From Blastobasis lacticolella (Eukaryota > Arthropoda > Insecta > Lepidoptera > Blastobasidae), in the NCBI GenBank assembly GCA_905147135.1, contig LR990045.1:19816173-19880172 (forward strand): a DNA stretch of 64,000 nt. The letters run 5' to 3'. The notes beneath the pieces were generated by a model, which was not told the origin of the DNA, did not search any database, and saw only the letters and a list, made by a program, of their open reading frames with translations. Positions within the stretch are counted from its first letter, which is position 1, and each line of letters opens with the position of its first letter. Below, piece after piece: positions 40,701 through 46,550 of the stretch. The position numbers and the translations under genes are program-made.

Positions 40701-41818
40701 CGTTCTACTTCCTCAGCAACATGTTCTATCTACTATTCATGTCGGGCGTGGTGCAACCCTGGAACGAGCCCAAACCCAGCGCTTCGACACTTGGTAAGCC
40801 ATAGAATCATAGGTTTTAAGATTTTCGTAGTTACTACACTTTCACTACACATATTATCCGTGTTGTGGACACTAACCGTGGCAACAACCCCGATTATATG
40901 TGTACTCAATGTATTACTTTGAAACCCGATTCAAAAAAGAGCGGTGTTATAAGTTTGACGTGTGTATCTGTAGCTTTGTGTATCTGCGTGTCTGTGTTTG
41001 TAGCTCCCGAACGGAAGGACCGATTTGGATGCGGTTTTCTATATTTGACAGCCAGTTTAATCGAGATGGTTCTGTTTTTTTTTTATAATGGTGGACAAAT
41101 TCACACAGCGCCATCTTGCCCCAAAGTAAGCAAAGCTTGTGTTATGGGTGCTAAATAACTGATTAACTACTTATATACTGTTTTAAATACATACTTATTA
41201 TACATAGAACATAAAATACCCAGACCCGTAACAGAAATTAAAATTCATCATTTCAATTTCTGCCTGGCCGGGAATCGAACCAGGGACCTCTTGCGTGGCA
41301 GACGCGTGAGATGTTGACCACTGAACCACTCAGGTCGTCAAAGCATTCATTAAAATCGCATCAGTTGTTTAGAAATTATTTTGAGTATTTGTAAACTTGG
41401 TCAGGGTTTTCCGACTTTTTCTGTTGGCTAGGTTATTAAACCCGTTGCAAAATCATCATCATACAAGGGTCTATCCTGGATTATGCTAGGGTCCTCTTTC
41501 CTGTTTTCCTTCCTCTACGCCCGGCCTTCAGCATCCTCACTCTCGCATCCGACTGTTGGAAGACAACGAGCAAGATAGACTGACGATCTGTCCTGAGTGG
41601 CTGGGAAGGACTAGATGCGGAATGCCCACAACCTTTCATTGTAGAGAAACATGGAGGCGACTTGCTAAACTTTGAGTAGACGAAGGGAAGAAGAAAAAAA
41701 AATTAAATAATCGTAATTACTCACAGATATGTTTTATTTCGTTGCAGAAAATGGAGATGAGAAGAAGAAAGAAAGTGAATCAAACGCCAAGAATACGATA
41801 GCGGAAGAAAAATTTTGA
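13660..41818 (+). CDS. SLC17-type MFS anion/phosphate transporter gene (10 visible exons, 5' exon missing)
   Basis: Join: 13660-13790, 22961-23140, 31081-31219, 33320-33546, 34477-34626, 36535-36667, 39097-39221, 40110-40229, 40658-40793, 41748-41818. All junctions keep phase and use GT/AG, giving about 469 residues and a TGA stop. Family members run near 470-500, so only a short N-terminal exon is missing. The protein has 12 predicted membrane segments. It shows hallmark SLC17 text: R-H near the N-terminus before TM1, WGYILLQIPAG, YPALHGLLGHWAPVAERSR, YAGAQLGTV, and HIDLSPNFASTLMGITNG. The family includes lysosomal sialin, vesicular glutamate transporters and the insect 'putative inorganic phosphate cotransporters'. 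The last is the likeliest annotation; substrate and membrane are inferred. The gene occupies at least 28 kb because its introns have filled with transposons. Confidence 0.93.
13830..14460 (+). mobile_element. LINE 3' tail (family F) fragments
   Basis: At 13940-14090 the plus strand reads 'ctggacgccttcaaggctgg' and 'cgcatcgtcacttaccaccagg', the family F ORF2 tail with its conserved D-A-F-K. A second, shorter piece ('ttcctcaaggccagagt ... tttctagacaggcatgc') lies at 14380-14460. 13830-13920 carries related sequence that reappears inverted at 20365-20460. Confidence 0.5.
15014..15650 (+). mobile_element. Inverted-repeat element, copy 1
   Basis: 15014-15084 and 15095-15173 are near-perfect inverse complements ('gatattttaacattaaaatg ... 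gagtgtagataatagtagt'). The unit continues through 'aactttgctggaagtaagct' and 'gtattcagcctacatttcgcc' to 'actggcgtgaaaaaggtg' and 'gctatgagtgtagataaac' near 15650. A second copy lies inverted at 26560-27115. No coding sequence or transposase was seen. Confidence 0.5.
15695..15945 (-). repeat. Family E-like tail, degenerate
   Basis: 'aaggtttcaatgctccatggg', 'ggctttggcagtggag' and 'tggtgttgctagtgttaagagg ... gaccacttttcattaggtgg' match in order the family copy at 63660-63900. Confidence 0.4.
16292..16465 (+). mobile_element. Family C SINE-like element, truncated
   Basis: It shares 'tgggtgtcataaaaggcgac', 'tttcgaggcaaaaaatt', 'gaaaatgggcagcagcg' and 'gcgatctccaacctgcctgcc', and ends in 'cccctttgatgatgat', with the full copies at 4133 and 52031. 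The 5' end is missing. Confidence 0.55.
17395..17480 (+). mobile_element. LINE 3' tail (family F) fragment
   Basis: A short segment 'gtgttcccttatcattataa' then 'tagacgccttcaaggctgag' matches the F tail ([13 protein letters not shown] in the intact frame). It is decayed and truncated. Confidence 0.4.
17785..18025 (+). repeat. Interspersed repeat family H, copy 1
   Basis: It includes 'cacgtgggaagtaggtgcct'-like text, 'ctgtattaagaaagaggtcc' and an end 'cggaccctggcagaagccgg' with GATGATGATG. Its inverse complement is recognisable at 34155-34345. The GATGAT-type tail suggests retroposition. Confidence 0.4.
18894..19135 (+). mobile_element. SINE A, 5'-truncated
   Basis: It runs from 'taaccgatgctcttacggtgaggg' through 'ccctggtagcagggttacgg' and 'attcctggatcatagtcaag' to 'cattaacgccaagatgatta'. 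The tRNA-like head is absent. Confidence 0.6.
20098..20260 (-). mobile_element. LINE 3' tail (family F) fragment
   Basis: The plus strand shows 'ttcacctggtggtaaatgacgatg', 'gtctaggaacagcctattcc', 'gaaggcgtccaaatt' and 'ataatcagggatcacactcg', the complement of the F tail preserved at 45350-45560. Confidence 0.5.
20770..21070 (+). mobile_element. SINE A 5' half joined to a family E-like segment
   Basis: 20774-20945 is SINE A (head 'gcgtcggtggtct ... gtaccgggtgcgaatctcac', body to 'agcagggtcacggaggtcag'). At about 20950 it passes without a gap into 'ctggcagcaaaaaggcaaat ... ctgccaaagctacagctgccc', which matches family E near 63700-63790. This is either a later insertion or a chimeric retroposon. 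Confidence 0.45.
21676..21783. mobile_element. TTA-flanked MITE (Tourist/Harbinger type), degenerate
   Basis: It is flanked by TTA at 21673-21675 and 21784-21786 and starts GACGCT and ends AGCGTC. The interior ('ggttttgaggtcgcctatt', 'gtacgaccacggtc') matches the element at 23172-23297. A TTA duplication and short size fit PIF/Harbinger-derived MITEs. Confidence 0.5.
21860..22000. mobile_element. Small MITE related to 43236-43354
   Basis: It shares 'gacggcgtcgctgttgttga', 'aaaatggtgacactt' and 'ttccagttttggccaccggg' with the TA-flanked element at 43236-43354 and with 50195-50330. Ends are not resolved here. Confidence 0.4.
22133..22390 (-). mobile_element. Family C SINE-like element with 12-bp target duplication
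   Basis: It is flanked by ATAGACCAATAT at 22121-22132 and 22391-22402. Contents are the same as 4133-4395, very similar throughout, including 'tggcaggcgggttggagatc'. The clean duplication and low divergence indicate a fairly recent insertion inside intron 1. Confidence 0.75.
22737..22925 (+). mobile_element. SINE A 3' portion ending 36 bp before exon 2
   Basis: 'cattcaagcgactaaatgtg', 'caatctggtcaggttcctctg', 'gtagtcgctcctttg'-like text and 'gacatgaacgccaaaacg' mark a 5'-truncated SINE A. The exon 2 polypyrimidine tract and acceptor start directly after it. Confidence 0.55.
22961..23140 (+). CDS. Transporter exon 2 (TM2-TM3)
   Basis: The acceptor is 'tctttcacag', the donor 'CAC|gtgagt', and both ends are phase 0 (residues 44-103). 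It begins V-F-E-W-D-R-G-T-Q-D, the conserved W-D/T-Q pattern before TM2 in SLC17 proteins. It then has SSFFWGYILLQIPAG (TM2), the motif-A-like loop GMIAGRFGGK and TM3. The exon sits between a SINE remnant and a MITE. Confidence 0.92.
23172..23297. mobile_element. MITE of Tourist/Harbinger type
   Basis: It is flanked by TTA at 23169-23171 and 23298-23300. The terminal inverted repeats are GGCACTGTCCTAATTGGC on the left and GCCAATTAGGACAGCGCC on the right (one mismatch). It is 126 bp with no ORF. It lies 31 bp downstream of the exon 2 donor. Confidence 0.75.
24255..24320 (+). mobile_element. SINE B 3' end fragment
   Basis: 'aagcttagcttacttttggg', 'gctagatggcactgtgtgaa' and 'tttgtccaagcatatttt' match the SINE B body end. 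The head is absent. Confidence 0.5.
24902..25156 (-). mobile_element. SINE B, near full length
   Basis: On the minus strand a tRNA-like head ('tgtggttcaatggtca ... ggtcccgggttcgattcccg') is followed by the body ('gggtctgggtgttctatgta', 'ctgtacaagctttgcttagt'-like text) and an AAATA-type tail. The B box GGTTCGATTCC is intact. An (aat)n run follows at 25157-25178. Confidence 0.7.
26050..26262 (-). mobile_element. SINE A with an internal perfect palindrome
   Basis: The minus-strand SINE ends in a CATCAT-type tail on the plus strand (26060-26080). It runs back through 'ttggcgttattgtcccggtt' and 'ccttgaccatgatccagg', then into the 29-bp perfect inverted repeat at 26145-26204. Head remnants 'ggctaccgacgctcc' lie at 26240-26255. 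The middle of the SINE is missing. Confidence 0.6.
26560..27115 (-). mobile_element. Inverted-repeat element, copy 2 (inverse of 15014-15650)
   Basis: Segments occur in the reverse order and orientation of copy 1: 'catagcttaatgttccaatt', 'ttttcacgccag', 'ggctgaataccg', 'cttacttccagcaaagttg', and then the terminal inverted-repeat region 'gagtgtagataaaggtgtaag ... gttgcataaactac'. Internal sequence differs by indels. Confidence 0.5.
27712..27870 (-). mobile_element. SINE A 5' half
   Basis: The plus strand shows 'gatgttttctcttaccgtaag', 'acaactcagaaaagattcg' and 'gctcgaacccgggacgtctc', the complement of SINE A from its tRNA-like head into the first third of the body. Confidence 0.55.
28609..28830 (-). 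mobile_element. Helitron-like family J, minus copy
   Basis: It begins on the plus strand with CTAGTGGACCCGGCGCC, the complement of the CCGGGTCCACTAG terminus. It continues with 'acttcctcttgaatcactct' and 'cgcgttaaaatctgttacgt' to 'gcgactgttttatattatg'. The preceding base is A, as expected for A|T insertion. Confidence 0.6.
30152..30310 (+). repeat. Family G repeat, copy
   Basis: TTAACCCCCGACGG opens it; 'gcatcgtagctcccgaacgg' and 'ttggtcaggggttatccg' follow. It is internally deleted relative to 8216-8400. Confidence 0.5.
30695..30795 (+). mobile_element. SINE B head fragment
   Basis: 'cgacccgaatggttcagtgg' and 'gatttccggccgggttgaaattg' match the tRNA-like head and the start of the body of SINE B. 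It is truncated after about 95 bp. Confidence 0.5.
31081..31219 (+). CDS. Transporter exon 3 (TM4 and following loop)
   Basis: The acceptor is 'ttctacttcgcag', the donor 'GCAG|gtatgt', and it ends one base into the glycine codon of YAG. Residues 104-149 include the TM4 arginine (C-R-F-L-M-G-V-F-Q-G), Y-P-A-L-H and W-A-P-x-A-E-R-S-R, the strongest SLC17 signature in the gene. In sialin and related members acidic residues occur in this helix; here the matching places read M and Q, a pattern often seen in insect members as far as I recall. Confidence 0.93.
31961..32163 (+). mobile_element. Helitron-like family J, best-preserved copy
   Basis: It begins TCACTACATAG after A and ends CTAG before T. 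The 3' hairpin is CGCGA (32135-32139), loop ACGAAG, TCGCG (32146-32150), followed by nine bases and CTAG. It is 203 bp and noncoding. Termini, hairpin and A|T target together support a non-autonomous Helitron. Confidence 0.75.
32341..32610 (+). mobile_element. LINE 3' end with ORF2 C-terminus
   Basis: The frame ending at 32550 reads ...KDPVVMGPKLYNKLPDDIKE ... FQSRLKTIL ... TLDEF, a typical C-terminal tail of jockey/CR1-like non-LTR polymerases. It is followed by a short 3' UTR and an AATAAA-rich end. Upstream RT sequence is absent (5' truncation). A SINE B has landed directly behind its A-rich end. Confidence 0.6.
32626..32896 (-). mobile_element. SINE B, full length
   Basis: The minus-strand head 'gacctgagtggttcagtggt' through the B box 'gggttcgattcccgg' is followed by the body ('tgaattttaatttctgttac', 'gtctgggtgttctatgtata', 'caagctttgcttactttggg', 'ctagatggcgctgtgtgaat') and ends in an (AAAT/TTTA)n tail. 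This is the reference copy for SINE B here. Confidence 0.75.
33028..33262 (+). repeat. Interspersed repeat family I, copy 2
   Basis: It is collinear with 4978-5212 and in the same orientation ('gccgccaagcagcagtgtttg' to 'gtcgactcgtttgtcactgcg'). No terminal repeats or coding frame are visible. Confidence 0.45.
33320..33546 (+). CDS. Transporter exon 4 (TM5-TM6 and central loop)
   Basis: The acceptor is 'aacttctccag', the donor 'AAG|gtgaga'. Two bases complete the split glycine, then residues 151-225: AQLGTV, TM5 to TM6 with G-W-P-S-V-F-Y-V-A-G, then W-I-V-L-G. The start of the cytosolic central loop has S-R-W-I-S-K-E-E-R-K-Y-I-E, a conserved cluster (I-x-x-x-E-x-x-Y-I) of the family. It ends phase 0. 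Confidence 0.93.
33547..34476 (+). other. Transporter intron 4 (0.9 kb)
   Basis: It holds an RTE-type LINE tail fragment (33660-33760 and 34060-34150, 'gggcataagcctcccccaga', 'cctgcaatctttatcagg'), a 20-bp tandem repeat and a family H copy on the minus strand (34155-34345). It ends 'cgtcatcttacag'. Confidence 0.75.
33949..34001 (+). repeat. 20-bp tandem repeat, 2.6 copies
   Basis: GCTTATGTCAGATAACGTTA occurs exactly at 33949-33968 and 33969-33988, followed by a partial third copy. It is flanked by two 'tctaccacaaac' motifs. Confidence 0.85.
34477..34626 (+). CDS. Transporter exon 5 (TM7)
   Basis: The acceptor is 'gtcatcttacag', the donor 'AGC|gtaagt', phase 0 at both ends, residues 226-275. 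It has the P-T-P-W-K-A-I-M-T-S-x-P-F-W-A motif that closes the central loop and TM7 (VILAHCGQSLGFWTLLTEMPSYM). The following loop (K-V-L-N-V-D-I-K-S) is typical for SLC17. Confidence 0.93.
34740..35168 (+). mobile_element. LINE 3' end, same family as 51184-51735
   Basis: A frame ending at TAG 34864-34866 reads F-T-V-H-A-P-R-L-W-N-S-L-P-H-E-V-R, then I-F-K-K-L-V-K-E, the C-terminus of a non-LTR polymerase ORF. The 3' UTR ('gtgcacgtcttctctgcg', 'ttgtgtacaataaactgtt') ends in AAATAAATAAATAAG, and resembles that at 51570-51740. Confidence 0.65.
35210..35430 (+). repeat. Family E tail
   Basis: 'catacaggcaagcgggccag', 'ggaaagtggttactgccgcc', then 'gaacgctcccatgtcatagtcc' and 'gagttctttccacattc'. 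It is the same tail family as 63560-63930 (inverse). Confidence 0.45.
35549..35890 (+). mobile_element. SINE A, full length
   Basis: The head 'gcgtaggtgactgaacggtta ... gtaccgggttcgaatcctac' has an intact B box. The body has 'gatgctcttacggtgaggg' and the end 'aacgccaagatgattg'. It is diverged from 11805-12171. Confidence 0.7.
36535..36667 (+). CDS. Transporter exon 6 (TM8)
   Basis: The acceptor is 'ctttttttcag', the donor 'ATTG|gtaaat'. Residues 276-319 plus one base. N-G-M-L-S-A-L-P-Y-M-A-M-Y matches the N-G-x-x-S-A-x-P-Y family motif. TM8 follows (ILSFVFSWTADFLI), then the loop V-G-T-S-R-K-I-F-N-T-I-G (T-x-x-R-K motif). Confidence 0.93.
38268..38314. repeat. Perfect 20-bp hairpin
   Basis: The arms 38268-38287 and 38295-38314 are exact inverse complements (AAATCCTTTCTTAATTGATA on the left) with a 7-base loop. 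AT-rich tracts surround it. It may be a solitary MITE relic; no precursor-type microRNA claim is made. Confidence 0.85.
38948..39065 (+). mobile_element. LINE 3' tail (RTE-like)
   Basis: 'aaggatcgcaggggcgatcc', 'gtggggaggcctatgttcag' and 'cagtggacggcctgcggttg', then GATAATGATAATCATGATGAT: the usual lepidopteran tail '..ggcctatgtccagcagtgg..' with a GATGAT microsatellite end. Confidence 0.55.
39097..39221 (+). CDS. Transporter exon 7 (TM9-TM10)
   Basis: The acceptor is 'ccctttccag', the donor 'TTG|gtgagt'. Two bases complete the split codon (Ala, G|CG), then residues 321-361: F-W-G-P-A-A-A-L-L-V-L-S-Y, TM9, then T-I-T-V-G-L-N-G-A-H-Y-V-G-F-L entering TM10. G-x-x-x-x-G-F matches the family. 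Confidence 0.92.
39222..40109 (+). other. Transporter intron 7 (0.9 kb)
   Basis: It contains a LINE F tail on the minus strand (39603-39760: 'gccatctcacctgatggcaag', 'gaacagcctattcactctcg') and an RTE-type tail on the minus strand (39850-40010: 'cgcccactgctgggtatagg', 'gcctcccccagagatttcc'). It ends 'ctctcccaacccag'. Confidence 0.75.
40110..40229 (+). CDS. Transporter exon 8 (TM11)
   Basis: Phase 0 at both ends (residues 362-401). It carries HIDLSPNFASTLMGITNG, the most diagnostic SLC17 segment, then TM11 (NIFSIMAPLSVSAVV). The donor 'GAG|gtgagt' is strong. Confidence 0.94.
40658..40793 (+). CDS. Transporter exon 9 (TM12)
   Basis: The acceptor is 'tcttttttcag', the donor 'CTTG|gtaagc'. Residues 402-446: E-W-R-K-V-F-F-I-S (W-x-x-V-F match), TM12 (AFYFLSNMFYLLFMSGVVQPW), then the start of the cytosolic tail with W-N-E-P. 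Confidence 0.93.
40925..41440 (+). repeat. Family G repeat split by SINE B (in intron 9)
   Basis: The G 5' part (40925-41078, 'gttataagtttgacgtgtgt', 'cccgaacggaaggaccgatt') and 3' part (41345-41440, 'ttaaaatcgcatcagttg', 'cttggtcagggttttccgac') flank a minus-strand SINE B. It is the same G family as at 11743 and 51870. Confidence 0.6.
41080..41339 (-). mobile_element. SINE B inside family G
   Basis: The full body and head on the minus strand are very close to 32626-32896, with a short insertion in the head ('gacgcgtgagatgttg'). The tail on the plus strand is a T-run at 41078-41088. Confidence 0.7.
41748..41818 (+). CDS. Transporter last coding exon
   Basis: The acceptor is 'atttcgttgcag'. 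It completes the split codon (Glu), then 22 residues of a highly charged tail (E-N-G-D-E-K-K-K-E-S-E) and TGA at 41816-41818. The charged C-terminus is cytosolic in this family and poorly conserved. Confidence 0.88.
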
Positions 41819-42510
41819 CATTAAAGCTACCTACAGTACCTTTAGGTTATAAATAATACACATCGGCTAGTTTCGGCTTCATATAGAAGGCGCTAATAAC
41901 GGCAGGGCCGATGTAGTCGCAGGTAGACAGGTGATACTAAGTCTTATTTAGAATAAAGAAAAATCGATTTTTGGTTGCGTGTGCGAGCCGACCTTGGTCG
42001 GACGTTAGGCCGCCCCCTTACCAGAAAAGCGACTTTATTTTATACTACATAAGGATTAGTATCAACTATCCAGCCTCCCAGGTCATCACTGCCGCGGTGT
42101 CGTAAGTAGAATGCTTTACTTTTCAATAGGCATGATACAGAAATGGACCTTAATTTTTGAGCTATACATTCCACTTTGATTTGCTCCCACGGTTTTTTTT
42201 GCGAAATGTTATAAGTAAAGCCGAACTAGTTGATACGCATTATTCACCTCCTCAATGTACCATCGAACCAACTGAATACTGACCCCACTGTGTGAACATT
42301 TTCCCATAAAATCTATGATAGTGAAATATCGTTTTGTGTTATCCTTTTTTTGTTGTATGCCTAAATTGTAAACTTATGTAGAATAGGAGCTGGTACTTTC
42401 TCTATATTCTAAATAGTACACATTCTCAGTGGATTTCAGTCTGAACTTGTAATTGTTATAACCATAAATTTTTTAAGTGGCTGTTATCTGTTATGTGTAC
42501 CAATAAATAA
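41819..42510 (+). other. Transporter 3' UTR
   Basis: It follows the stop codon. AATAAA hexamers lie at 41952-41957 and 42502-42507; the latter (overlapping AATAAATAAATA) looks like the main poly(A) signal because the sequence up to it is free of recognisable repeats. The transcript end is inferred. Confidence 0.6.
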
Positions 42511-42954
42511 ATATCGCATTGCATGACAAGGAAAAACACCACGACATTTCTGTGATAGGGTGGAGGGGGGACAGTGGGTCAACTCACGATTCGGTTGCTT
42601 TGATTGTACCTATTTATGATTTGTTAGCTAGTCATGCGTAATATTGTTTTATTGTTAAGTATTTAATTATAATTTTCGACGAATTTCTATTTTCACGCCA
42701 TAAAAACAGGAAGTTGGAAATAAAAAATGAAGATTAAACTTGTTTGATCGCACAAACTGCGTTTATCTGGGACTGCCGTTATCTGGAATTCCTTTGATCT
42801 GCTTTTCGCTTTACTATTTTTATTTTTAAAACTTATCCTTTTCAGTGAATTAATCATTTGTCCTGTCAAAACCATGATAAAATAAATAATAATTAGACAG
42901 ACAAGAAAGAACAGCCGTATTCCTTATGAGGTTGTAGAATAAAAATAATAATAA

Positions 42955-43130
42955 TCGTCTTGGCGTTAATGTCCCGGTTGTGCTCTCGCGCTCGAGGGCC
43001 CGGGGTTCGCCTTGACCATGATCCAGGATTTGGCAGATCAGGTGAAAAAAAAAAAGGTGATTACAGTGGAGCGACTGCTATCTGACCTCTGTGCCCTCCT
43101 ACCAGGGAAGCCTGATCTCGAGCCTTGAGG
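42955..43130 (-). mobile_element. SINE A, 3' half
   Basis: The plus strand shows 'cgtcttggcgttaatgtcccg', 'ccttgaccatgatccaggatt' and 'ttacagtggagcgactgcta', the complement of SINE A. An A-run is inserted at about 43044-43055. Confidence 0.6.
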
Positions 43131-43235
43131 TTGTAGATTACTACTACTATATATGAAAAGTGACAATAGGTACAAAGCTGAGGCTGTGATTTTTGTTCCT
43201 TGCCTACTTGAAACACAGATTTGAAAAAGTTAATA

Positions 43236-43354
43236 GAGTGCCACAAACTTATGTGTATGACTTCGTCGCTGTTGTTTAAAAAATATTCAAAATGGCGACA
43301 CTTATAGTGATAGTTCCAGTTTTGGCCACTGGGACAGATAATTTTGTGGCACTC
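43236..43354. mobile_element. TA-flanked MITE
   Basis: The terminal inverted repeat GAGTGCCACAAA / TTTGTGGCACTC is perfect over 12 bp. TA lies on both sides (43234-43235, 43355-43356). It is 119 bp, with interior 'aaaatggcgacactt' and 'ttccagttttggccactggg'. The TA duplication suggests a Tc1/mariner-derived MITE. Confidence 0.65.
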
Positions 43355-43479
43355 TACGTGACTTGAAACCTATTTACTGTATTACTAGTAGGTATGTAGA
43401 CCAACCCACGAGTATATTATGTATCGTAGGGTAAATAAAATGATGAGCAACAATTACCGCTTTTCATCAGTCGAGCGAC

Positions 43480-43995
43480 AGCTGCTGCCACTTCACACGG
43501 TTTTACGCAGCGATTTGTAGCTGCTACTTTCTACCAGCGAAAATTAGCTTCATGTGTACATGCTTGAGCTGAAAATCGCTGACCGAAAAATAACCGCCAT
43601 AAAATTGAACATGCTCAATTTTATAGCGGCGATTTTTCAGTCATCGTAGGTCACGGCTATCGTCGGCCAGTTACAGGACAGTTGCTAAAATTAGGCTTCG
43701 GCACCTTCTTTGTTATTTACTGTGTTTACTGGTTTGTGACATTTGCGTCGTGACAAGTGTTCCTATCCTACTTATTCTTCTAGATCAACACAGGCCAACC
43801 GAATATTTTATCTTATTTGTCGTCTAGTCACTACAGACGACATTTCGACTAGTGGGCACCATTCGAATGAGATTTGTAGCTGGTACAAGCTGCATGTACT
43901 CGACAACGGGCACACGGTAGCGGCGATTTATAGCAGCTATAAATCGCTGAGTGTGACCGAAGTTTTACCATCTAATAGGCTGTCGTGGGTCACTG
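43480..43995. mobile_element. Foldback element with imperfect long arms
   Basis: The outer arms are imperfect inverse complements: left 'cacacggttttacgcagcga' (about 43496) against right 'tataaatcgctgagtgtgac' (about 43940). There is an inner palindrome at about 43581-43645 ('ccgccataaaattgaacatg' then 'caattttatagcggcgattt'). The outer boundaries are approximate and no ORF is present. Confidence 0.5.
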
Positions 43996-44709
43996 ATACA
44001 CAGTAGCATATTAAAGAAAAGGTGACCTGTCTGCCTAAGTTACTAGCATAGTAGGCATACAGAACATTTCAATCGAAGGTGTTAGACAAAGAGCATAGAT
44101 GGAGCCCTGACTATTTATACTGTCACTATGTCACAACTGTATAAAAATGACTCAGTGTCATAAAAAAAGCTAGAACATTAGGTGACCAAGACCACCGAGA
44201 CAATAGCAGCGGTTATGATAGTGTATTTGACAACTTATGGACGGCCGTTTTGGACACCTTACATGCACCATTAAAACAAGAAACACAATATATATTGTGA
44301 CTTCAGCTGTGAGTAGGCTCCTTATTTGCCTCTATGTCCAATTTGTTTGGGTTCAATAGATGCTTAATCCCATTATTAAAAAAAAGGTCTAATAAAATAT
44401 TTGTTATTCATTGGAAGCGAATCGAAAAATGTGACATCGTGAGAGTACTTTCAGTAGTTGAATTGAGTTGGCACGAATAAATTAGCGCAAGAGCGTCCGG
44501 CGACACCGAACAAATAGTTCAATATTGTTAATTTCCCCGAACCATTAATGTAAATGATATTTTAAGCCGCTGGCTGGGCGGGAAAACATGAATTCCATCG
44601 TGAACGTTTACTTTGTTAAGTGCAAATGACATATTTGTATCGCTGAAACGGTTCAATTCGAGTTATTTTGAATGAGTCTGCTGTAAATAATGAATACATT
44701 ATTTGAACA

Positions 44710-45245
44710 TTTATAGTGAGGGAATATACAGTGATGAAACCTGCACATTCAGGGGACTGAATGTGTAACCATATGATTTTCCCTGGCGTAATGACATTTT
44801 AAAATGGGGACACTTAGTTCCATTTTTGGCCACCGCCAAAACGGCAATTTTCAAATTGTTTCAATGTCAAAAGCCAGTCCAGCGTACTTGTATTATTCGA
44901 CTCGTAAGCGAGAGGTACCGGGTTTAAGTCCCGCTGCAGTCATATACATAGAGATGAGAAGAAGAATTATTGATTATTTTCTGAGTTATGTGCATTAGTT
45001 AACTTCTACACGATGCTCTTACGGTGAGGAAAACCATCGTGATGAAACCTACAAATTCAGACAACTGAATTTGTAACCATGATCCAATCTGGTCATGTTC
45101 CCCTGGTAGCTGAGTCACGGAGGTCAGATGGTAGTCCATAGCTCCATTGCAATTACCTGATCGCCAAATCCTGGTTTATATTCAAAGCGGACCCCGGGCC
45201 CTCGTTCTCGAGAGCACAACCGGGGCATTAACGCCAAGGTGATTA
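44710..45245 (+). mobile_element. Two overlapping SINE A remnants
   Basis: A first SINE A piece at 44713-44795 ('gatgaaacctgcacattcag') runs into a MITE-like fragment ('acatttt..ggccaccg'). A second, longer copy (44890-45245) follows, with the tRNA-like B-box region 'taccgggtttaagtcccgc' and the end 'cattaacgccaaggtgatt'. Confidence 0.5.
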
Positions 45246-45295
45246 TTAGTATACTAGACCTTTATCTACTCCATCAATGGCTTCTCTTGACTTCT

Positions 45296-45560
45296 CTATG
45301 GAATACAACACAAGTCATTTAACGATGCGTTTTTTTTGACTATCCAGGCTCTTGACCGCCATCTCACCTGGTGGTAAGTGACGATGCGATCGAAAAGAAG
45401 GTCTAGGAACAGCCTATTCACTCTAGCCTTGAAGGCGTCCAGATTATAGTGATCAGGGAACACACCCCCCGCAGGCAACGCGTTCCATTCCTTAGCCGTT
45501 CGCATTATAAAGGTTGAACCAAAGCGGCTCGTATTAGTCTGGAGTGTCCAGCTTCGGCCG
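45296..45560 (-). mobile_element. LINE 3' tail (family F), best copy
   Basis: The minus-strand frame at 45296-45505 reads [20 protein letters not shown] then [14 protein letters not shown], the C-terminal end of a non-LTR retrotransposon ORF2. Small lesions break it. It anchors the interpretation of all other F fragments. Confidence 0.6.
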
Positions 45561-46550
45561 AGACCTCAGGAATATTCTCGTTTACCTAGAGAGCAAGTAA
45601 ATCTAGTGCGAAAATCACACTAATATCGTCCAAGTATATTGGAAGAATACATTCACCAATCAACGAGGAAATGTTTGTTGTTATTGAATGAATAGCTGTT
45701 TAATCATCTTCTTAGTTTGTTTGCACGAGAAATACGAGAAATATAATAATGACAAATTACACGAAGCTAACACGACACGACACGGCCGCTTAAAAATATT
45801 TTATTTAGTTTCATGTGTCCCATAAAATCGTAAAATGTAAAATCTTGCAAGTTCAATTTGACCTATTTCCCGGTTTCCGATTGAGCTGAAATTGTTCACA
45901 CTCATCTAAGTTCTGTGACTAAGCAATGTTATCGAGCTATCGAGCTGATCTGATGATGGACGTGGAAGGTGGCGATAGGAACTCGCGTGTTAGGTAAACC
46001 CATCAAGTTAGGGGTTGTTTGACTAGTCTTGACAAATACTCTGACGGATGAGCGGAGAATGAGCGATAAAAGCTTGCTGTGAAAAAATATTTTTCATTTA
46101 AACTTGTTCAGACTTAGTCTCAACTTATTAAACATTTACTTTCCTTGGCTGTTCAAACATTTGTTCGTAATTTTAGTAAGACATGAATATTCGTGAAAGT
46201 CAAACCTTGCAAAGTTACAGTCTACACCGCCTCTTTAGCCTATTTTCTAAAATACTTCAAGCGATGTGAATTTTCGTCTGCAAAGTTTAGACCGAACTCC
46301 AAACAAAGCTTCAACCTTTATCTCGAAGGAAAATAACTTAATAAGGGGTATAAATATAGACTTTGCAAATACGTATGTAGTAAACCAAGACATACAAGAT
46401 TCCGTTCTTTTGCTATTTATCTTGACAAACTTCCTCTTGGGACCAGGCATCATTGCCTATTCGATGTGGAAGTCAAAGCGTTCCGAAAAAAGCCAACTGC
46501 TCGGAGTCAGAACCTCCAACTAATCCTTGCTCGCAGGGGCTTGGGGCGAG

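Noticed and set aside
46266..46523. 85-codon open frame with a hydrophobic stretch (LLLFILTNFLLGPGIIAYSMW)
   Set aside because: It starts at GTG with no upstream ATG in frame, no recognised homology and no splice sites linking it to other exons. It could be a decayed exon but was not supportable.
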